DNA of 64,000 nucleotides, from positions 1 to 64,000 of the forward strand of contig NZ_JAFFSU010000019.1 in assembly GCF_017948455.1 (NCBI RefSeq), read 5' to 3'. The notes beneath the pieces were generated by a model that did not search any database, was not told the origin of the DNA, and was given only the letters and a program-made list of their open reading frames with translations. This document shows positions 20,062-29,414 of this stretch, in pieces. The first letter of the stretch is position 1, and the number at the start of each line of letters is the position of its first letter. A program made the position numbers and the translations under genes. The DNA comes from Streptomyces sp. GESEQ-4. Lineage in GTDB: Bacteria > Actinomycetota > Actinomycetes > Streptomycetales > Streptomycetaceae.

Positions 20062-20217
20062 CGTGAATGCGTCCTTGAATAGGGCCGACGGGGATATGTT
20101 CACAACCGTAAACACCCCCCGCCGCCCACCGCAAACACCGAAATGCGGGCGGGTTGTGAATTCCGTCAGAATTTCGTGTGCGCTGACGCCCCGAAACAGT
20201 CCGAGATCAACCCCCGA

Positions 20218-21381
20218 TCAGCCCTCGGATGCCGTAGAACCGCTGGTGGAAGCGTTTTCACGGAACAGCCATTCGGACTTCAGCTCGGCGTATCCCGGCT
20301 TGATGACGTCATTGATCATCGCCAGCCGTTCATCGAAAGGAATGAATGCTGACTTCATAGCATTGACCGAGAACCATTGCATGTCGTCGAGGGTGTACCC
20401 GAATGCCTCGACTAGGTGCTCGAATTCCCGGCTCATACTGGTGTGGGACATCAGCCTATTGTCGGTGTTCACCGTGGCCCGGAAATGCAGCCGCCGCAGC
20501 AGCCCGATGGGGTGCTCGGCGTACGACGCCGCCGCGCCGGTCTGCAGATTGGAGCTGGGGCACAGCTCCAGCGGGACGCGCTTGTCCCGTACGTACGAGG
20601 CGAGCCGCCCGAGCTTCACCGAGCCGTCGGCGTGCACCTGGATGTCGTCGATGATCCGCACCCCGTGTCCGAGCCGGTCGGCGCCGCACCACTGGAGGGC
20701 CTGCCAGATGGACGGCAGCCCGAAGGCCTCGCCGGCGTGGATGGTGAAGTGGTTGTTCTCGCGCTTGAGGTACTCGAAGGCGTCCAGGTGCCGGGTGGGC
20801 GGGTAGCCGGCCTCGGCGCCGGCGATGTCGAAGCCGACGACGCCCAAGTCGCGGTAACGGTTGGCGAGTTCGGCGATCTCCAGAGCGCGGGCGGCGTGCC
20901 GCATGGCGGTGAGCAGGGCGCCGACGCGGATGCGGTGGCCGTTCGCGCGGGCGGTCCGCTCGCCTTCCCGGAAGCCCTCGTTGACGGCCTCGACGACCTC
21001 TTCGAGGGTGAGCCCGCCTTCAAGGTGCTGCTCGGGCGCGTACCGCACCTCCGCGTACACGACACCGTCCTCGGCGAGGTCCTCGGCGCACTCGGCGGCG
21101 ACCCGGACGAGCGCCTCACGGGTCTGCATGACGCCGACGGTGTGGGAGAAGGTCTCCAAGTACCGCTCCAGGGAACCGGAGTCGGCGGATTCCCGGAACC
21201 AGACGCCGAGCTTGTCCGGGTCGGTCTCGGGCAGTTGGGAGTAGCCCGAAGCACGGGCGAGGTCGACGATCGTGCCGGGGCGCAGCCCGCCGTCGAGGTG
21301 GTCGTGCAGCAGAACCTTCGGTGCCCGGCGGATCTGGTCCGAGCTCGGTGTGTTTCCCATCGGGGCAGTCTGGCTCGTCAT
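20218..21381 (-). CDS. add: Adenosine deaminase
   Basis: A 387-residue zinc enzyme that converts adenosine and deoxyadenosine to inosine and deoxyinosine. Metal and active-site signatures are LLHDHLDGGLRPGT (two zinc His), HAGEAFGLPS (His and catalytic Glu), the conserved His of DRLGHGVRI, and VNTDNRLMS in the position of the zinc-ligand TDxP motif. The length fits actinobacterial Add. It is transcribed alone, and the palindrome CTACGCGCGTAG lies 16-29 bp upstream of its ATG, suggesting shared control with deoC and the nucleoside transporter. Confidence 0.95.
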   Translation of the reverse strand: MTSQTAPMGNTPSSDQIRRAPKVLLHDHLDGGLRPGTIVDLARASGYSQLPETDPDKLGVWFRESADSGSLERYLETFSHTVGVMQTREALVRVAAECAEDLAEDGVVYAEVRYAPEQHLEGGLTLEEVVEAVNEGFREGERTARANGHRIRVGALLTAMRHAARALEIAELANRYRDLGVVGFDIAGAEAGYPPTRHLDAFEYLKRENNHFTIHAGEAFGLPSIWQALQWCGADRLGHGVRIIDDIQVHADGSVKLGRLASYVRDKRVPLELCPSSNLQTGAAASYAEHPIGLLRRLHFRATVNTDNRLMSHTSMSREFEHLVEAFGYTLDDMQWFSVNAMKSAFIPFDERLAMINDVIKPGYAELKSEWLFRENASTSGSTASEG

Positions 21382-21396
21382 TTTCGCACTCTAACT

Positions 21397-21410
21397 CCTA
21401 CGCGCGTAGA
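21397..21410. promoter_or_regulatory. Nucleoside-regulon palindrome upstream of add
   Basis: CCTACGCGCGTAGA, with the perfect 12-bp palindrome at 21398-21409, lies directly upstream of add (ATG at 21381, minus strand) and about 85 bp from the divergent hydrolase. Same element as at 8062 and 33440. Confidence 0.75.
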
Positions 21411-21494
21411 TCGCGCGTCGCGCGAATCCGTCGATACGCAACGGTGACCGTGCGGCAGGGTCGCGTACACCCCCACTTCTGACACTGTTCTGTC

Positions 21495-22256
21495 ATGGCA
21501 CAGCAAGCGACGCCGGTTCGCACGGCCCGGCTGGGGAGGACGCTCGGCCCGGAGCCGACGGCGGTCGGCGGGGCGGTGCTGCTGCTCCCCGGCGGCGACG
21601 AGGTCTCCGGCCGCCGGCCCTCCCCGATGCTGGCAGCCGCGTCCGTACGGGCGTTGGGCCGCCGTCTGGCACGCGCGGGCCGCGACGAGGGGCTCGTGAC
21701 CCACGTCGTGCACTACCGCTACCGCGGCTGGAACGGCAGCGAGGCGCATCTCGCCCGCGACGCGTCCTGGGCGGCCAGCGAGGTCGTACGACGCTACGGC
21801 GACGTCCCCGTCTGCCTCGCCGGCATCGACATGGGCGGCCGGGCGGCCCTGCGCGCGGCCGGGCACGACACCGTCAACTCCGTACTGGCGCTCGGCCCTT
21901 GGCTGCCGGAGGACGACGTGGCCGCGCCGCCCGAACCGGTGAAGCAGCTCGCCGGGCGGCGGGTGATGATCGTGCACGGCACGAACGACGAGCGCACGGA
22001 CCCTGAGTTGTCGTTCCGGCTCGCGGAGCGGGCGAAGAAGTCCAACCGGGACGTGTGCCGGTTCGAAGTGCACTCCGATCGTCATGGCTTGCAGCAGCAT
22101 CGGGATGAAGTCCTGTCTCTTGCGGAGGACTTCGTCATGGGGGTGTTGTTCGGGCGAGCGTTTTCGCGGCCGGTTGAGGATGCGTTTGCGGCTCCGCCGC
22201 CTTTGGGGTTGCGCATGCCGTTGGCTTCAGGGTTCGGTCGGTCTTTGAGGCGGTAG
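21495..22256 (+). CDS. Alpha/beta-hydrolase family protein with Asp at the nucleophile position
   Basis: A 253-residue alpha/beta-hydrolase-like protein. AVLLLPGGDEV gives the oxyanion strand and loop. The nucleophile elbow reads LAGIDMGG, with Asp where most esterases have Ser. The acid is likely in MIVHGTNDERTDP and the His in VHSDRHGLQQH. Asp nucleophiles occur in haloalkane dehalogenases and epoxide hydrolases, but the lid of those families was not recognised here. The C-terminal 40 residues are basic and Pro-rich. It is divergent from add. Confidence 0.82.
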   Translation: MAQQATPVRTARLGRTLGPEPTAVGGAVLLLPGGDEVSGRRPSPMLAAASVRALGRRLARAGRDEGLVTHVVHYRYRGWNGSEAHLARDASWAASEVVRRYGDVPVCLAGIDMGGRAALRAAGHDTVNSVLALGPWLPEDDVAAPPEPVKQLAGRRVMIVHGTNDERTDPELSFRLAERAKKSNRDVCRFEVHSDRHGLQQHRDEVLSLAEDFVMGVLFGRAFSRPVEDAFAAPPPLGLRMPLASGFGRSLRR

Positions 22257-22293
22257 CGCCGCGGGGGTGTGGGTGGGCTTCGGGCTGCGGGTT

Positions 22294-22335
22294 CGTTGTG
22301 GCTGGTCGCGCAGTTCCCCGCGCCCCTGAGGGGCG
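22294..22335 (+). repeat. REP-like repeat, family A (copy 2)
   Basis: The consensus words GTTGTGGCTGGTCGCGCAG and TTCCCCGCGCCCC are followed by a closing arm, so CGCCCCTGAGGGGCG forms a hairpin. It lies between the convergent hydrolase and LysR genes, where it could end both transcripts. Confidence 0.8.
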
Positions 22336-22341
22336 ATGCGG

Positions 22342-23256
22342 CTAGGTGGGGAGCAAGTTCCCTCTCTTTGACAGCAGGAACCTCTTGAACGCCGCCACTG
22401 GGGGGGTGTCCGGGTGGCCGTCGAGCCACGCCACGCCGATTTCTCGTGCTGCTCTTGGGGCTGTGACCGTCAGTTCTACGACGCCCGGGCGCGGCACTGC
22501 CGGCGGCGGGAGGAGTGCCACCCCCAGCCCGGCGGCGACGAGCCCGCGCAGAGTCTCCGCCTCCTCTCCCTCGAAGGCGATTCGGGGCTTGAAGCCGGCC
22601 TCCTTGCAGAGGTCGTCGGTGATGCGGCGGAGGCCGTAGCCGGGTTCGAGGGTGACGAAGGTTTCGTCGGCGGCCTCGGCGAGGCGGATGCGTTTGCGGG
22701 TGGCGAGGCGGTGGTCGGCGGGGACGACGAGGCGGAGCTTCTGTTCGTCGAGGCGGCGGGCTACGAGGTCGGGGGCGTCGGGGACGGGTGAGGTGAGACA
22801 GAGGTCGAGTTCTCCCGCGCGCAGCCGCTCGATCATCGCCTCGCCGTAGTTCTGGACGAGGCTGAAGCGGACGCGGGGATGGTCGGCGCGGAAGGCGCTG
22901 ATGAGGCCGGGGACGGTCTCCCACCCCATGGTGTGCAGGAACCCGAACGCGACCTTGCCGGCGGCCGGATCGGCGTCGGCGCGCACCTCGTCGGCGGCGC
23001 GCTCGATCTCGGCGAGGGCGCGCTCGACGGAGGTGAGGAAGGTGCGGCCGGCGGGGGTCAGGGACACCGTACGACCGCGGCGGGCGAACAGGTCGACGCC
23101 CAGGTCCTGTTCGAGGCGGACCATGGCACGGGAGAGGGTGGACTGCGGGACATTCATCTCCTGCGCGGCCCGGGTCACATGCTCGGTCCGCGCGACGCCG
23201 GCGAAGTAGGCGAGGCGGGGAGCGAGCAGCATCGTCATGTCTGTCATGTCTGTCAT
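22342..23256 (-). CDS. LysR-family transcriptional regulator
   Basis: About 304 residues. The N-terminal helix-turn-helix reads VTRAAQEMNVPQSTLSRAMVRLEQDLGVDLFARRGRTVSLTPAG. The C-terminal effector-binding domain runs from GKVAFGFLHTMGWETVPGLI to the end. The start is ambiguous: three in-frame ATGs occur within a ninefold tandem repeat (MTDMTDMTMLL; 23256, 23247, 23238). It is divergent from an MFS exporter gene with about 120 bp between, the usual arrangement for a LysR regulator controlling its neighbour. Confidence 0.9.
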   Translation of the reverse strand: MTDMTDMTMLLAPRLAYFAGVARTEHVTRAAQEMNVPQSTLSRAMVRLEQDLGVDLFARRGRTVSLTPAGRTFLTSVERALAEIERAADEVRADADPAAGKVAFGFLHTMGWETVPGLISAFRADHPRVRFSLVQNYGEAMIERLRAGELDLCLTSPVPDAPDLVARRLDEQKLRLVVPADHRLATRKRIRLAEAADETFVTLEPGYGLRRITDDLCKEAGFKPRIAFEGEEAETLRGLVAAGLGVALLPPPAVPRPGVVELTVTAPRAAREIGVAWLDGHPDTPPVAAFKRFLLSKRGNLLPT

Positions 23257-23375
23257 GTCTTCTGTGTCACTGGACGGTGACAGGCGGGCCTGTGACCTCT
23301 GCTGATGCACCATGGGAACGATTATGCCGATTCCATGCATTGGACGGATGAGTGCGGGGTCTTTACGTTCGAGGC

Positions 23376-24662
23376 ATGCCTGCTGCCAGTACCGAGGCGT
23401 CCACCACCGTGGGCGCCGACTCCGTTGTTCCCGCCGTCTCCTCCGACTCCCGTATGGCTCCGGGCGGGCCCGGCTACCGCCGGATGAGCTTCGCCCTGTT
23501 CCTCGCGGGCGTGGCGACCTTCGCGCTGCTGTACTCCACGCAGGCCCTCCTCCCCCTGATCTCCGGCGAGTTCGGTGTGACGGCGAGCGACGCGAGCTGG
23601 ACGGTGGCGGCGGCGACGGGTGGTCTGGCGCTGTTCGTCCTTCCGATGAGCGCGCTGTCGGAGCGTTATGGCCGTCGTACGGTGATGACGGCGTCGCTGG
23701 TGGTGGCGGTGACGGTCGGGATGCTGGTCCCGTTCGCCCCTTCGCTGCCCGCGCTGGTCGCGCTGCGGGCGTTGCAGGGCGCGGCGCTGGCAGGGCTTCC
23801 GGCCTCCGCGACGGCGTATCTGGCGGAGGAGGTCCGGCCCAGGGCGCTGGTGACCGCCATCGGTCTGTTCGTCGCGGGCAACAGCGTCGGCGGGATGAGC
23901 GGCCGGGTCATCACCGGGTGGGTCGCGCAGGAGTGGGGCTGGCGGGTCGCGGTGGGCGTGATCGGCGCGCTCGCCGTGGCCTGCGCGGTGGCGTTCCGCC
24001 TGCTGCTTCCCTCCCCGAAGCACTTCCGGCAGGGCTCGCTGCGGCCCCGGGTGCTGGCCCGCACGGTGCGCGATCACCTCGCCGACCCGCTGCTGTGCCG
24101 TCTGTACGCGATCGGCGCGCTGTTCATGACCGTCTTCGGCGGCGTGTACACGGTGATCGGCTACCGCCTGACCGAGCAGCCGTTCAGCCTCCCGCAGGGC
24201 ATCGTCGGCTCCATCTTCCTGGTCTACCTGGTCGGCACGGTGTCGGCGTCCACGGCCGGGCGCCTGGTGGGCCGGCTGGGGCGCAGGGGTGCGCTGTACC
24301 TGGCCGGCGGCACGACGGCGACGGGCCTCCTGCTGTCCATCGCGGACTCCCTCCCCCTGGTCCTGCTCGGCCTGGTCCTCATCACGGCAGGCTTCTTCGC
24401 GGGCCACGCGGTGGCGTCCTCGGCGGTCAGCAAGACGGCGACCACGGGCCGCGCCCAGGCTTCGGCCCTGTACCAGTCGGCGTATTACATCGGCTCCAGC
24501 GCGGGCAGCACGGCCGGAGCGGTCGCCTTCCACGCGGGGGGCTGGGCCGGGACGGTGGGGGTCGGACTGCTGGCGGTGCTGGGAGTCGTCACGATCACGG
24601 TGTTCGGATCCGTGGCAGCGGCAAGGGTCACCGCACGACGGGACCCGGCGACGGCGCACTGA
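23376..24662 (+). CDS. Major facilitator superfamily transporter (YnfM-like)
   Basis: A 428-residue membrane transporter with about 12 hydrophobic helices. After a polar N-terminus, LFLAGVATFALLYSTQALLPLIS starts helix 1. The A-motif loop between helices 2 and 3 is SALSERYGRRTVM, and LVGRLGRRGALYLAGG lies between helices 8 and 9. The family is drug/metabolite exporters of the AraJ/YnfM type. The divergent LysR gene probably controls it. Substrate unknown. Confidence 0.9.
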   Translation: MPAASTEASTTVGADSVVPAVSSDSRMAPGGPGYRRMSFALFLAGVATFALLYSTQALLPLISGEFGVTASDASWTVAAATGGLALFVLPMSALSERYGRRTVMTASLVVAVTVGMLVPFAPSLPALVALRALQGAALAGLPASATAYLAEEVRPRALVTAIGLFVAGNSVGGMSGRVITGWVAQEWGWRVAVGVIGALAVACAVAFRLLLPSPKHFRQGSLRPRVLARTVRDHLADPLLCRLYAIGALFMTVFGGVYTVIGYRLTEQPFSLPQGIVGSIFLVYLVGTVSASTAGRLVGRLGRRGALYLAGGTTATGLLLSIADSLPLVLLGLVLITAGFFAGHAVASSAVSKTATTGRAQASALYQSAYYIGSSAGSTAGAVAFHAGGWAGTVGVGLLAVLGVVTITVFGSVAAARVTARRDPATAH

Positions 24663-24689
24663 GACGCCGGGCCCGGCAACGGAGTTTCC

Positions 24690-24990
24690 TCGCCCCCGCC
24701 GCCCCTACCCGTCCCATCCCCCAGGGGCTCCGCCCCTTCGACCCCGCCAGGGGGCTCCGCCCCCTGTACCCCGCTCCTCAAACGCCGGAGGGGCTGGTTT
24801 TTCAGCCCGTCCGGCGTTCGAAAGACGAGAACCGCCATCCCCAACCCCCACCCACCCGCTGGGGGCGCGCTTCTCAGCGCCGGTGCGTGCATTTCAGCCC
24901 GTCCGGCGTTTGAGGACGAGGCCGTTCAGGCCGATAGCGGGGGTCTGGGGGCGCAGCCCCCAGGGATGGGACGGGTAGGGGCGGCGGGGG
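24690..24990. repeat. Family B repeat cluster filling the MFS-sigma gap
   Basis: This 455-bp gap holds no gene. Inverted-repeat units such as GGGGCTCCGCCCC (24724-24736), GGGGGCTCCGCCCCC (24749-24763) and TGGGGGCGCAGCCCCCA (24947-24963) occur with the linker words CAAACGCCGGAGGGGCTGG and GTCCGGCGTTTGAGGA. They are arranged in opposing orientation at the two ends, so the cluster is itself roughly an inverted repeat. The same words are at 29-135. Confidence 0.8.
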
Positions 24991-25118
24991 CGAACTCTCC
25001 TGACCTGCACGTTCATCCACTCCGCACGCCATTGTCAGTCCCCTGCGGTAGCTTCCGAAGTGCTGGACGCAATGAGGCGTACGACACAGGCACGGCCACA
25101 GGGGTGGGTGGACGATCG

Positions 25119-26135
25119 ATGACCGACATCACGACGACGACAACAGACCTGGACACCAAGCTCGAAGCACACCGGACCGAGCTGACCGGCTACTGCTACC
25201 GCATGCTGGGCTCGAGCTTCGAGGCGGAGGACGCGGTGCAGGACACCCTCATCCGAGCCTGGCGCAGCTACGACAAGTTCGAAGGCCGCTCCAGCGTCCG
25301 CTCGTGGCTCTACAGAATCGCGACGAACGTCTGCCTGGACATGCTCACGGCGGGCAACAAACGCGCCCGGCCGATGGACCTCACCGACTCCACCCCCCTC
25401 GCCCAGGCCGCCCTCTCCCCCCGCCCGGACAACACCTGGCTGGAGCCGATGCCGGACGCCCGCGTGCTCCCCACCACCGCCGACCCGGCGGAGGCGGCCA
25501 TCGCCAAGGAGTCCGTGCGGCTCGCGTTCATGGCCGCCCTCCAGCAACTCCCGCCCAAGCAGCGCGCGGTGCTGATCCTGCGCGAGGTCCTGGCCTGGAA
25601 GGCGAGCGAGGTCGCCGAACTGCTCGGCACGACGGTCGCGTCGGTCAACAGCGCGCTGCAGCGGGCGCGGGCGACGCTCGCGGAGCGGGAGCAGCCGGGT
25701 GCGGACGCCACCGTCTCCGACCCGCTGGACGAGGAGCAGCAGAAGCTCCTGGAGCGCTATGTCGCGGCGTTCGAGGGCTATGACATGACGGCCCTGACGG
25801 CGTTGCTGCACGAGGACGCGATCATGACGATGCCGCCGTTCGACCTGTGGCTGACCGGCGTCAAGGACATCACCGGCTTCATGACGACGCTCGGCGCCCC
25901 GTGCGCCGGCTCCCATCTGGTGCCGGTCCAGGTCAACGGCCTGCCGGGCTTCGCCCAGTACAAGCCGGACCCGGAGAAGGGCGGCTTCACCCCGTGGGCG
26001 GTGCAGGTCCTGGAGATATCAGACGGCCGGATCACCGGGTTCCACTGCTTCCTGGACACCGAACGCTGGTTCCCGCTGTTCGGGCTGCCCCTCCATGTCG
26101 AAGCGGAGGCCGACCAGGTCGAGAAGGGCGTGTAG
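25119..26135 (+). CDS. ECF sigma factor with C-terminal SnoaL-like domain
   Basis: A 338-residue RNA polymerase sigma factor of the type with a fused SnoaL-like domain (SigX5/ECF56-like). Region 2 is YCYRMLGSSFEAEDAVQDTLIRAWRSYDKFEGRSSVRSWLYRIATN. Region 4 is LQQLPPKQRAVLILREVLAWKASEVAELLGTTVASVNSALQRAR. From about residue 205 a SnoaL/NTF2-like domain follows (LERYVAAFEGYDMTALTALLHEDAIMTMPP), which in such sigma factors takes the place of a separate anti-sigma factor. The ATG at 25119 follows GGGTGGACGATCG. The last 117 bp overlap the convergent STAS-domain gene. Confidence 0.9.
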   Translation: MTDITTTTTDLDTKLEAHRTELTGYCYRMLGSSFEAEDAVQDTLIRAWRSYDKFEGRSSVRSWLYRIATNVCLDMLTAGNKRARPMDLTDSTPLAQAALSPRPDNTWLEPMPDARVLPTTADPAEAAIAKESVRLAFMAALQQLPPKQRAVLILREVLAWKASEVAELLGTTVASVNSALQRARATLAEREQPGADATVSDPLDEEQQKLLERYVAAFEGYDMTALTALLHEDAIMTMPPFDLWLTGVKDITGFMTTLGAPCAGSHLVPVQVNGLPGFAQYKPDPEKGGFTPWAVQVLEISDGRITGFHCFLDTERWFPLFGLPLHVEAEADQVEKGV

Positions 26136-26405
26136 GGCGGGGGCTGGATCGCGGAGCCGGATCCGGCCTCCGGCCCGCCGGGCGGCGAGTTCCAGCCGGG
26201 CCAGCAGGTCGACGGTGCCGAGCCCCGGCGGTCCGAGCCCGCCGACGTCGCACACCACGACGCCGGTCTCCGTCGCCTCCAGCAGCGCCCGCACGTCGTC
26301 GCACAGCCCTGTCACCTCGTCCCTGGTGACGGGGCCGGTCAGCACGAGTACTGCGGGTGTCATGGCGTCCACGAGCGGTAGACCGGGCGGGCGGGCGTAA
26401 CTCAT
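26019..26405 (-). CDS. STAS-domain protein (anti-sigma-factor-antagonist-like)
   Basis: A 128-residue protein. PAVLVLTGPVTRDEVTGLCDDVRALLEATETGVVVCDVGGLGPPGLGTVDLLARLELAARRAGGRIRLRDPAPALHALLDLVGL follows the STAS fold pattern (strand, helix, strand, then the DVGGL..PGLGTVDLL loop). The usual phosphorylated Ser/Thr of SpoIIAA types, in a D-x-S-x-x-x-S-x-G loop, is not clearly kept: the loop has GPPGLGT. Because the 3' end lies inside the sigma gene, the C-terminal 38 residues are antisense to its coding sequence; the real stop could be shared design or chance. Confidence 0.75.
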   Translation of the reverse strand: MSYARPPGLPLVDAMTPAVLVLTGPVTRDEVTGLCDDVRALLEATETGVVVCDVGGLGPPGLGTVDLLARLELAARRAGGRIRLRDPAPALHALLDLVGLRFDMEGQPEQREPAFGVQEAVEPGDPAV

Positions 26406-26582
26406 CGGGGCGCCGCGCTCAACGTGCCGCACACCCGCACCGCAGGCTGCCGTACACCCGCGCGCGGCCCGCGAAGGATCACATTGACCTGCGTCCCGCC
26501 TTCCCCGGAGGGTTGGGTGCATGCTCCATGAATCAGCACCTCCGGCGATACCCCACGGCTTCCTCACCGCTGAGGAGGCGCT

Positions 26583-27506
26583 GTGCAGGGGGTGCTGACG
26601 GGCTTCGCGGTGATCGCGGTCGTCATCGCGGTGGGCTATGTGCTCGGCCGCCGCGGCCACCTCGGCGAGCATGGCCGCGAGGTACTGACCAAGCTGGCCT
26701 TCCACGTGGCGTCCCCGGCGTTGCTGTTCACCACCCTCGCGCAGACCGACCTGTCGGTGGTCTTCTCCAGCCGCCTGCTGGTGACCGCGCTGAGCACGGC
26801 AGCGGCGGCGGGCGTGTTCATCGCGGTGGGTGCCGTACGCGGCTGGGGCCTGGGGCGTACGACGATCGGCGCGCTGTGCTCCAGCTACGTCAACTCAGGC
26901 AACCTCGGCATCCCGATCGCGGTGTACGTCCTGGGCGACGCCTCGCTGGTGGCGCCGGTGCTGCTGTTCCAGCTTCTGCTGCTGACGCCCGTCGCGCTGA
27001 CGGTGCTGGACCTGTCGACCGCCCGGGACGGCAAGGAGCCGCTGTGGCTGAGACTCCTGACGCCGCTGCGCAATCCGATCGCCCTGGGTTCACTGGCCGG
27101 CGTCGCGGTCTCGGCGACCGGCCTCCGCGTCCCGGCCCCCGTCATGGACCCCGTGACCCTGATCGGCAACATGTCGGTCCCCGCCGTCCTGCTCGCCTTC
27201 GGCATCTCCCTGTGCGGCAGCACGATGCCCGGCCGGGGCCCGGACCGCCATCTGGTCCTGCTGTCGGTGGCGCTGAAGTCGGTGGGCCAGCCCGCGGCGG
27301 CCTGGGCACTCGCGGCCGGCGCCTTCGGCCTCCACGGCGCCCAACTCCTCGACGTGGTGGTCACATCGGCACTCCCGGCCGCGCAGAACCTCTTCACCTA
27401 CGCGTCGAGATACCGAGTGGCCGAGCGACTCGCACGCGACTCGATCCTGCTGTCGACGGCGCTCTCGGTACCGGTCCTGGTGCTGGTCGCGACCCTGCTC
27501 GGCTGA
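26583..27506 (+). CDS. AEC (auxin efflux carrier) family transporter
   Basis: A 307-residue membrane protein of the AEC family (malonate/malate type exporters in bacteria). It has about ten hydrophobic helices, with the conserved YVNSGNLGIPIAVYVLGD in the first half and SALPAAQNLFTYASRY in the second. GTG at 26583. A terminator follows the stop by 13 bp. Substrate unknown. Confidence 0.9.
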   Translation: MQGVLTGFAVIAVVIAVGYVLGRRGHLGEHGREVLTKLAFHVASPALLFTTLAQTDLSVVFSSRLLVTALSTAAAAGVFIAVGAVRGWGLGRTTIGALCSSYVNSGNLGIPIAVYVLGDASLVAPVLLFQLLLLTPVALTVLDLSTARDGKEPLWLRLLTPLRNPIALGSLAGVAVSATGLRVPAPVMDPVTLIGNMSVPAVLLAFGISLCGSTMPGRGPDRHLVLLSVALKSVGQPAAAWALAAGAFGLHGAQLLDVVVTSALPAAQNLFTYASRYRVAERLARDSILLSTALSVPVLVLVATLLG

Positions 27507-27519
27507 GGGCGAGCAGGCG

Positions 27520-27553
27520 AAAGGGGCCGGAGCCCGAAGGTTCCGGCCCCTTT
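27520..27553 (+). terminator. Terminator after the AEC transporter
   Basis: Arms AAAGGGGCCGGA (27520-27531) and TCCGGCCCCTTT (27542-27553) form a 12-bp stem with a 10-base loop. The T-run is in the right arm. Confidence 0.85.
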
Positions 27554-27571
27554 AGGGCGTGGCGCGCCCGA

Positions 27572-27603
27572 AGGGGCGCGGGGAACTGCGCGACCAGCCA
27601 CGA
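27572..27603 (-). repeat. REP-like repeat, family A (copy 3, inverted)
   Basis: The complement of the family A words (AGGGGCGCGGGGAACTGCG and CGACCAGCCACGA) lies 3' of both the AEC gene and deoA. GCGCCCGAAGGGGCGC just before it makes the closing hairpin. Confidence 0.8.
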
Positions 27604-27661
27604 TGGTGCCGCAGACTATCGACGGCCCGCCACGGCACTTCCAGCGGAGCGCTCAGGCGCG

Positions 27662-28954
<1,293 letters not shown>

Positions 28955-28985
28955 GGCGTTCCTTCCGAAAAGAGCAAGAAAGTGC

Positions 28986-29017
28986 GCGGCCCCTCCGATC
29001 CGGATCAGAGGGGCCGC
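28986..29017 (-). terminator. Intercistronic hairpin between cdd and deoA
   Basis: Arms GCGGCCCCTC (28986-28995) and GAGGGGCCGC (29008-29017), 10-bp stem with a 12-base loop that itself contains the palindrome GATCCGGATC. It begins eight bases past the cdd stop and could attenuate deoA or protect the upstream transcript. Confidence 0.65.
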
Positions 29018-29024
29018 ACGGGAG

Positions 29025-29414
29025 TTACTTCGTGAGGTGCCCGGGCCCGAAAGCCTGCGGCAGCATCTCCGACAGCGGCAGGATTCCCGCCGGTGTCTCC
29101 ATCAGCAGGTCCGGTCCGCCGAACTCGTACAGCAGCTGCCGGCAGCGGCCGCACGGGACGAGGATGTCGCCCTTGCCGTCGACGCAGGTGAAGTGCGTCA
29201 GCCGGCCGCCGCCGGTGCGTTGCAGCTCCGAGACCAGCCCGCACTCGGCGCACAGCCCGAGCCCGTAGGAGGCGTTCTCGACATTGCAGCCGGAGACGGT
29301 GCGGCCGTCGTCGACCAGGGCGGCGACGCCGACCGGGTAGCCCGAGTAGGGGGCGTACGCATGGGACATGGCGTCCCTCGCCACCGACCGCAGGGCCTCC
29401 CAGTCGACGGTCAC
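29025..29414 (-). CDS. cdd: Cytidine deaminase
   Basis: A 129-residue tetrameric-type zinc cytidine deaminase. The catalytic motif is NVENASYGLGLCAECGLVSEL (zinc Cys and proton-shuttling Glu region) with the second zinc motif VPCGRCRQLLYEFG. YSGYPVGVAALVDDG is the nucleoside-binding start. It converts cytidine and deoxycytidine to uridine and deoxyuridine. The start overlaps the stop of the second permease gene by four bases, linking import and deamination. Confidence 0.96.
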   Translation of the reverse strand: MTVDWEALRSVARDAMSHAYAPYSGYPVGVAALVDDGRTVSGCNVENASYGLGLCAECGLVSELQRTGGGRLTHFTCVDGKGDILVPCGRCRQLLYEFGGPDLLMETPAGILPLSEMLPQAFGPGHLTK

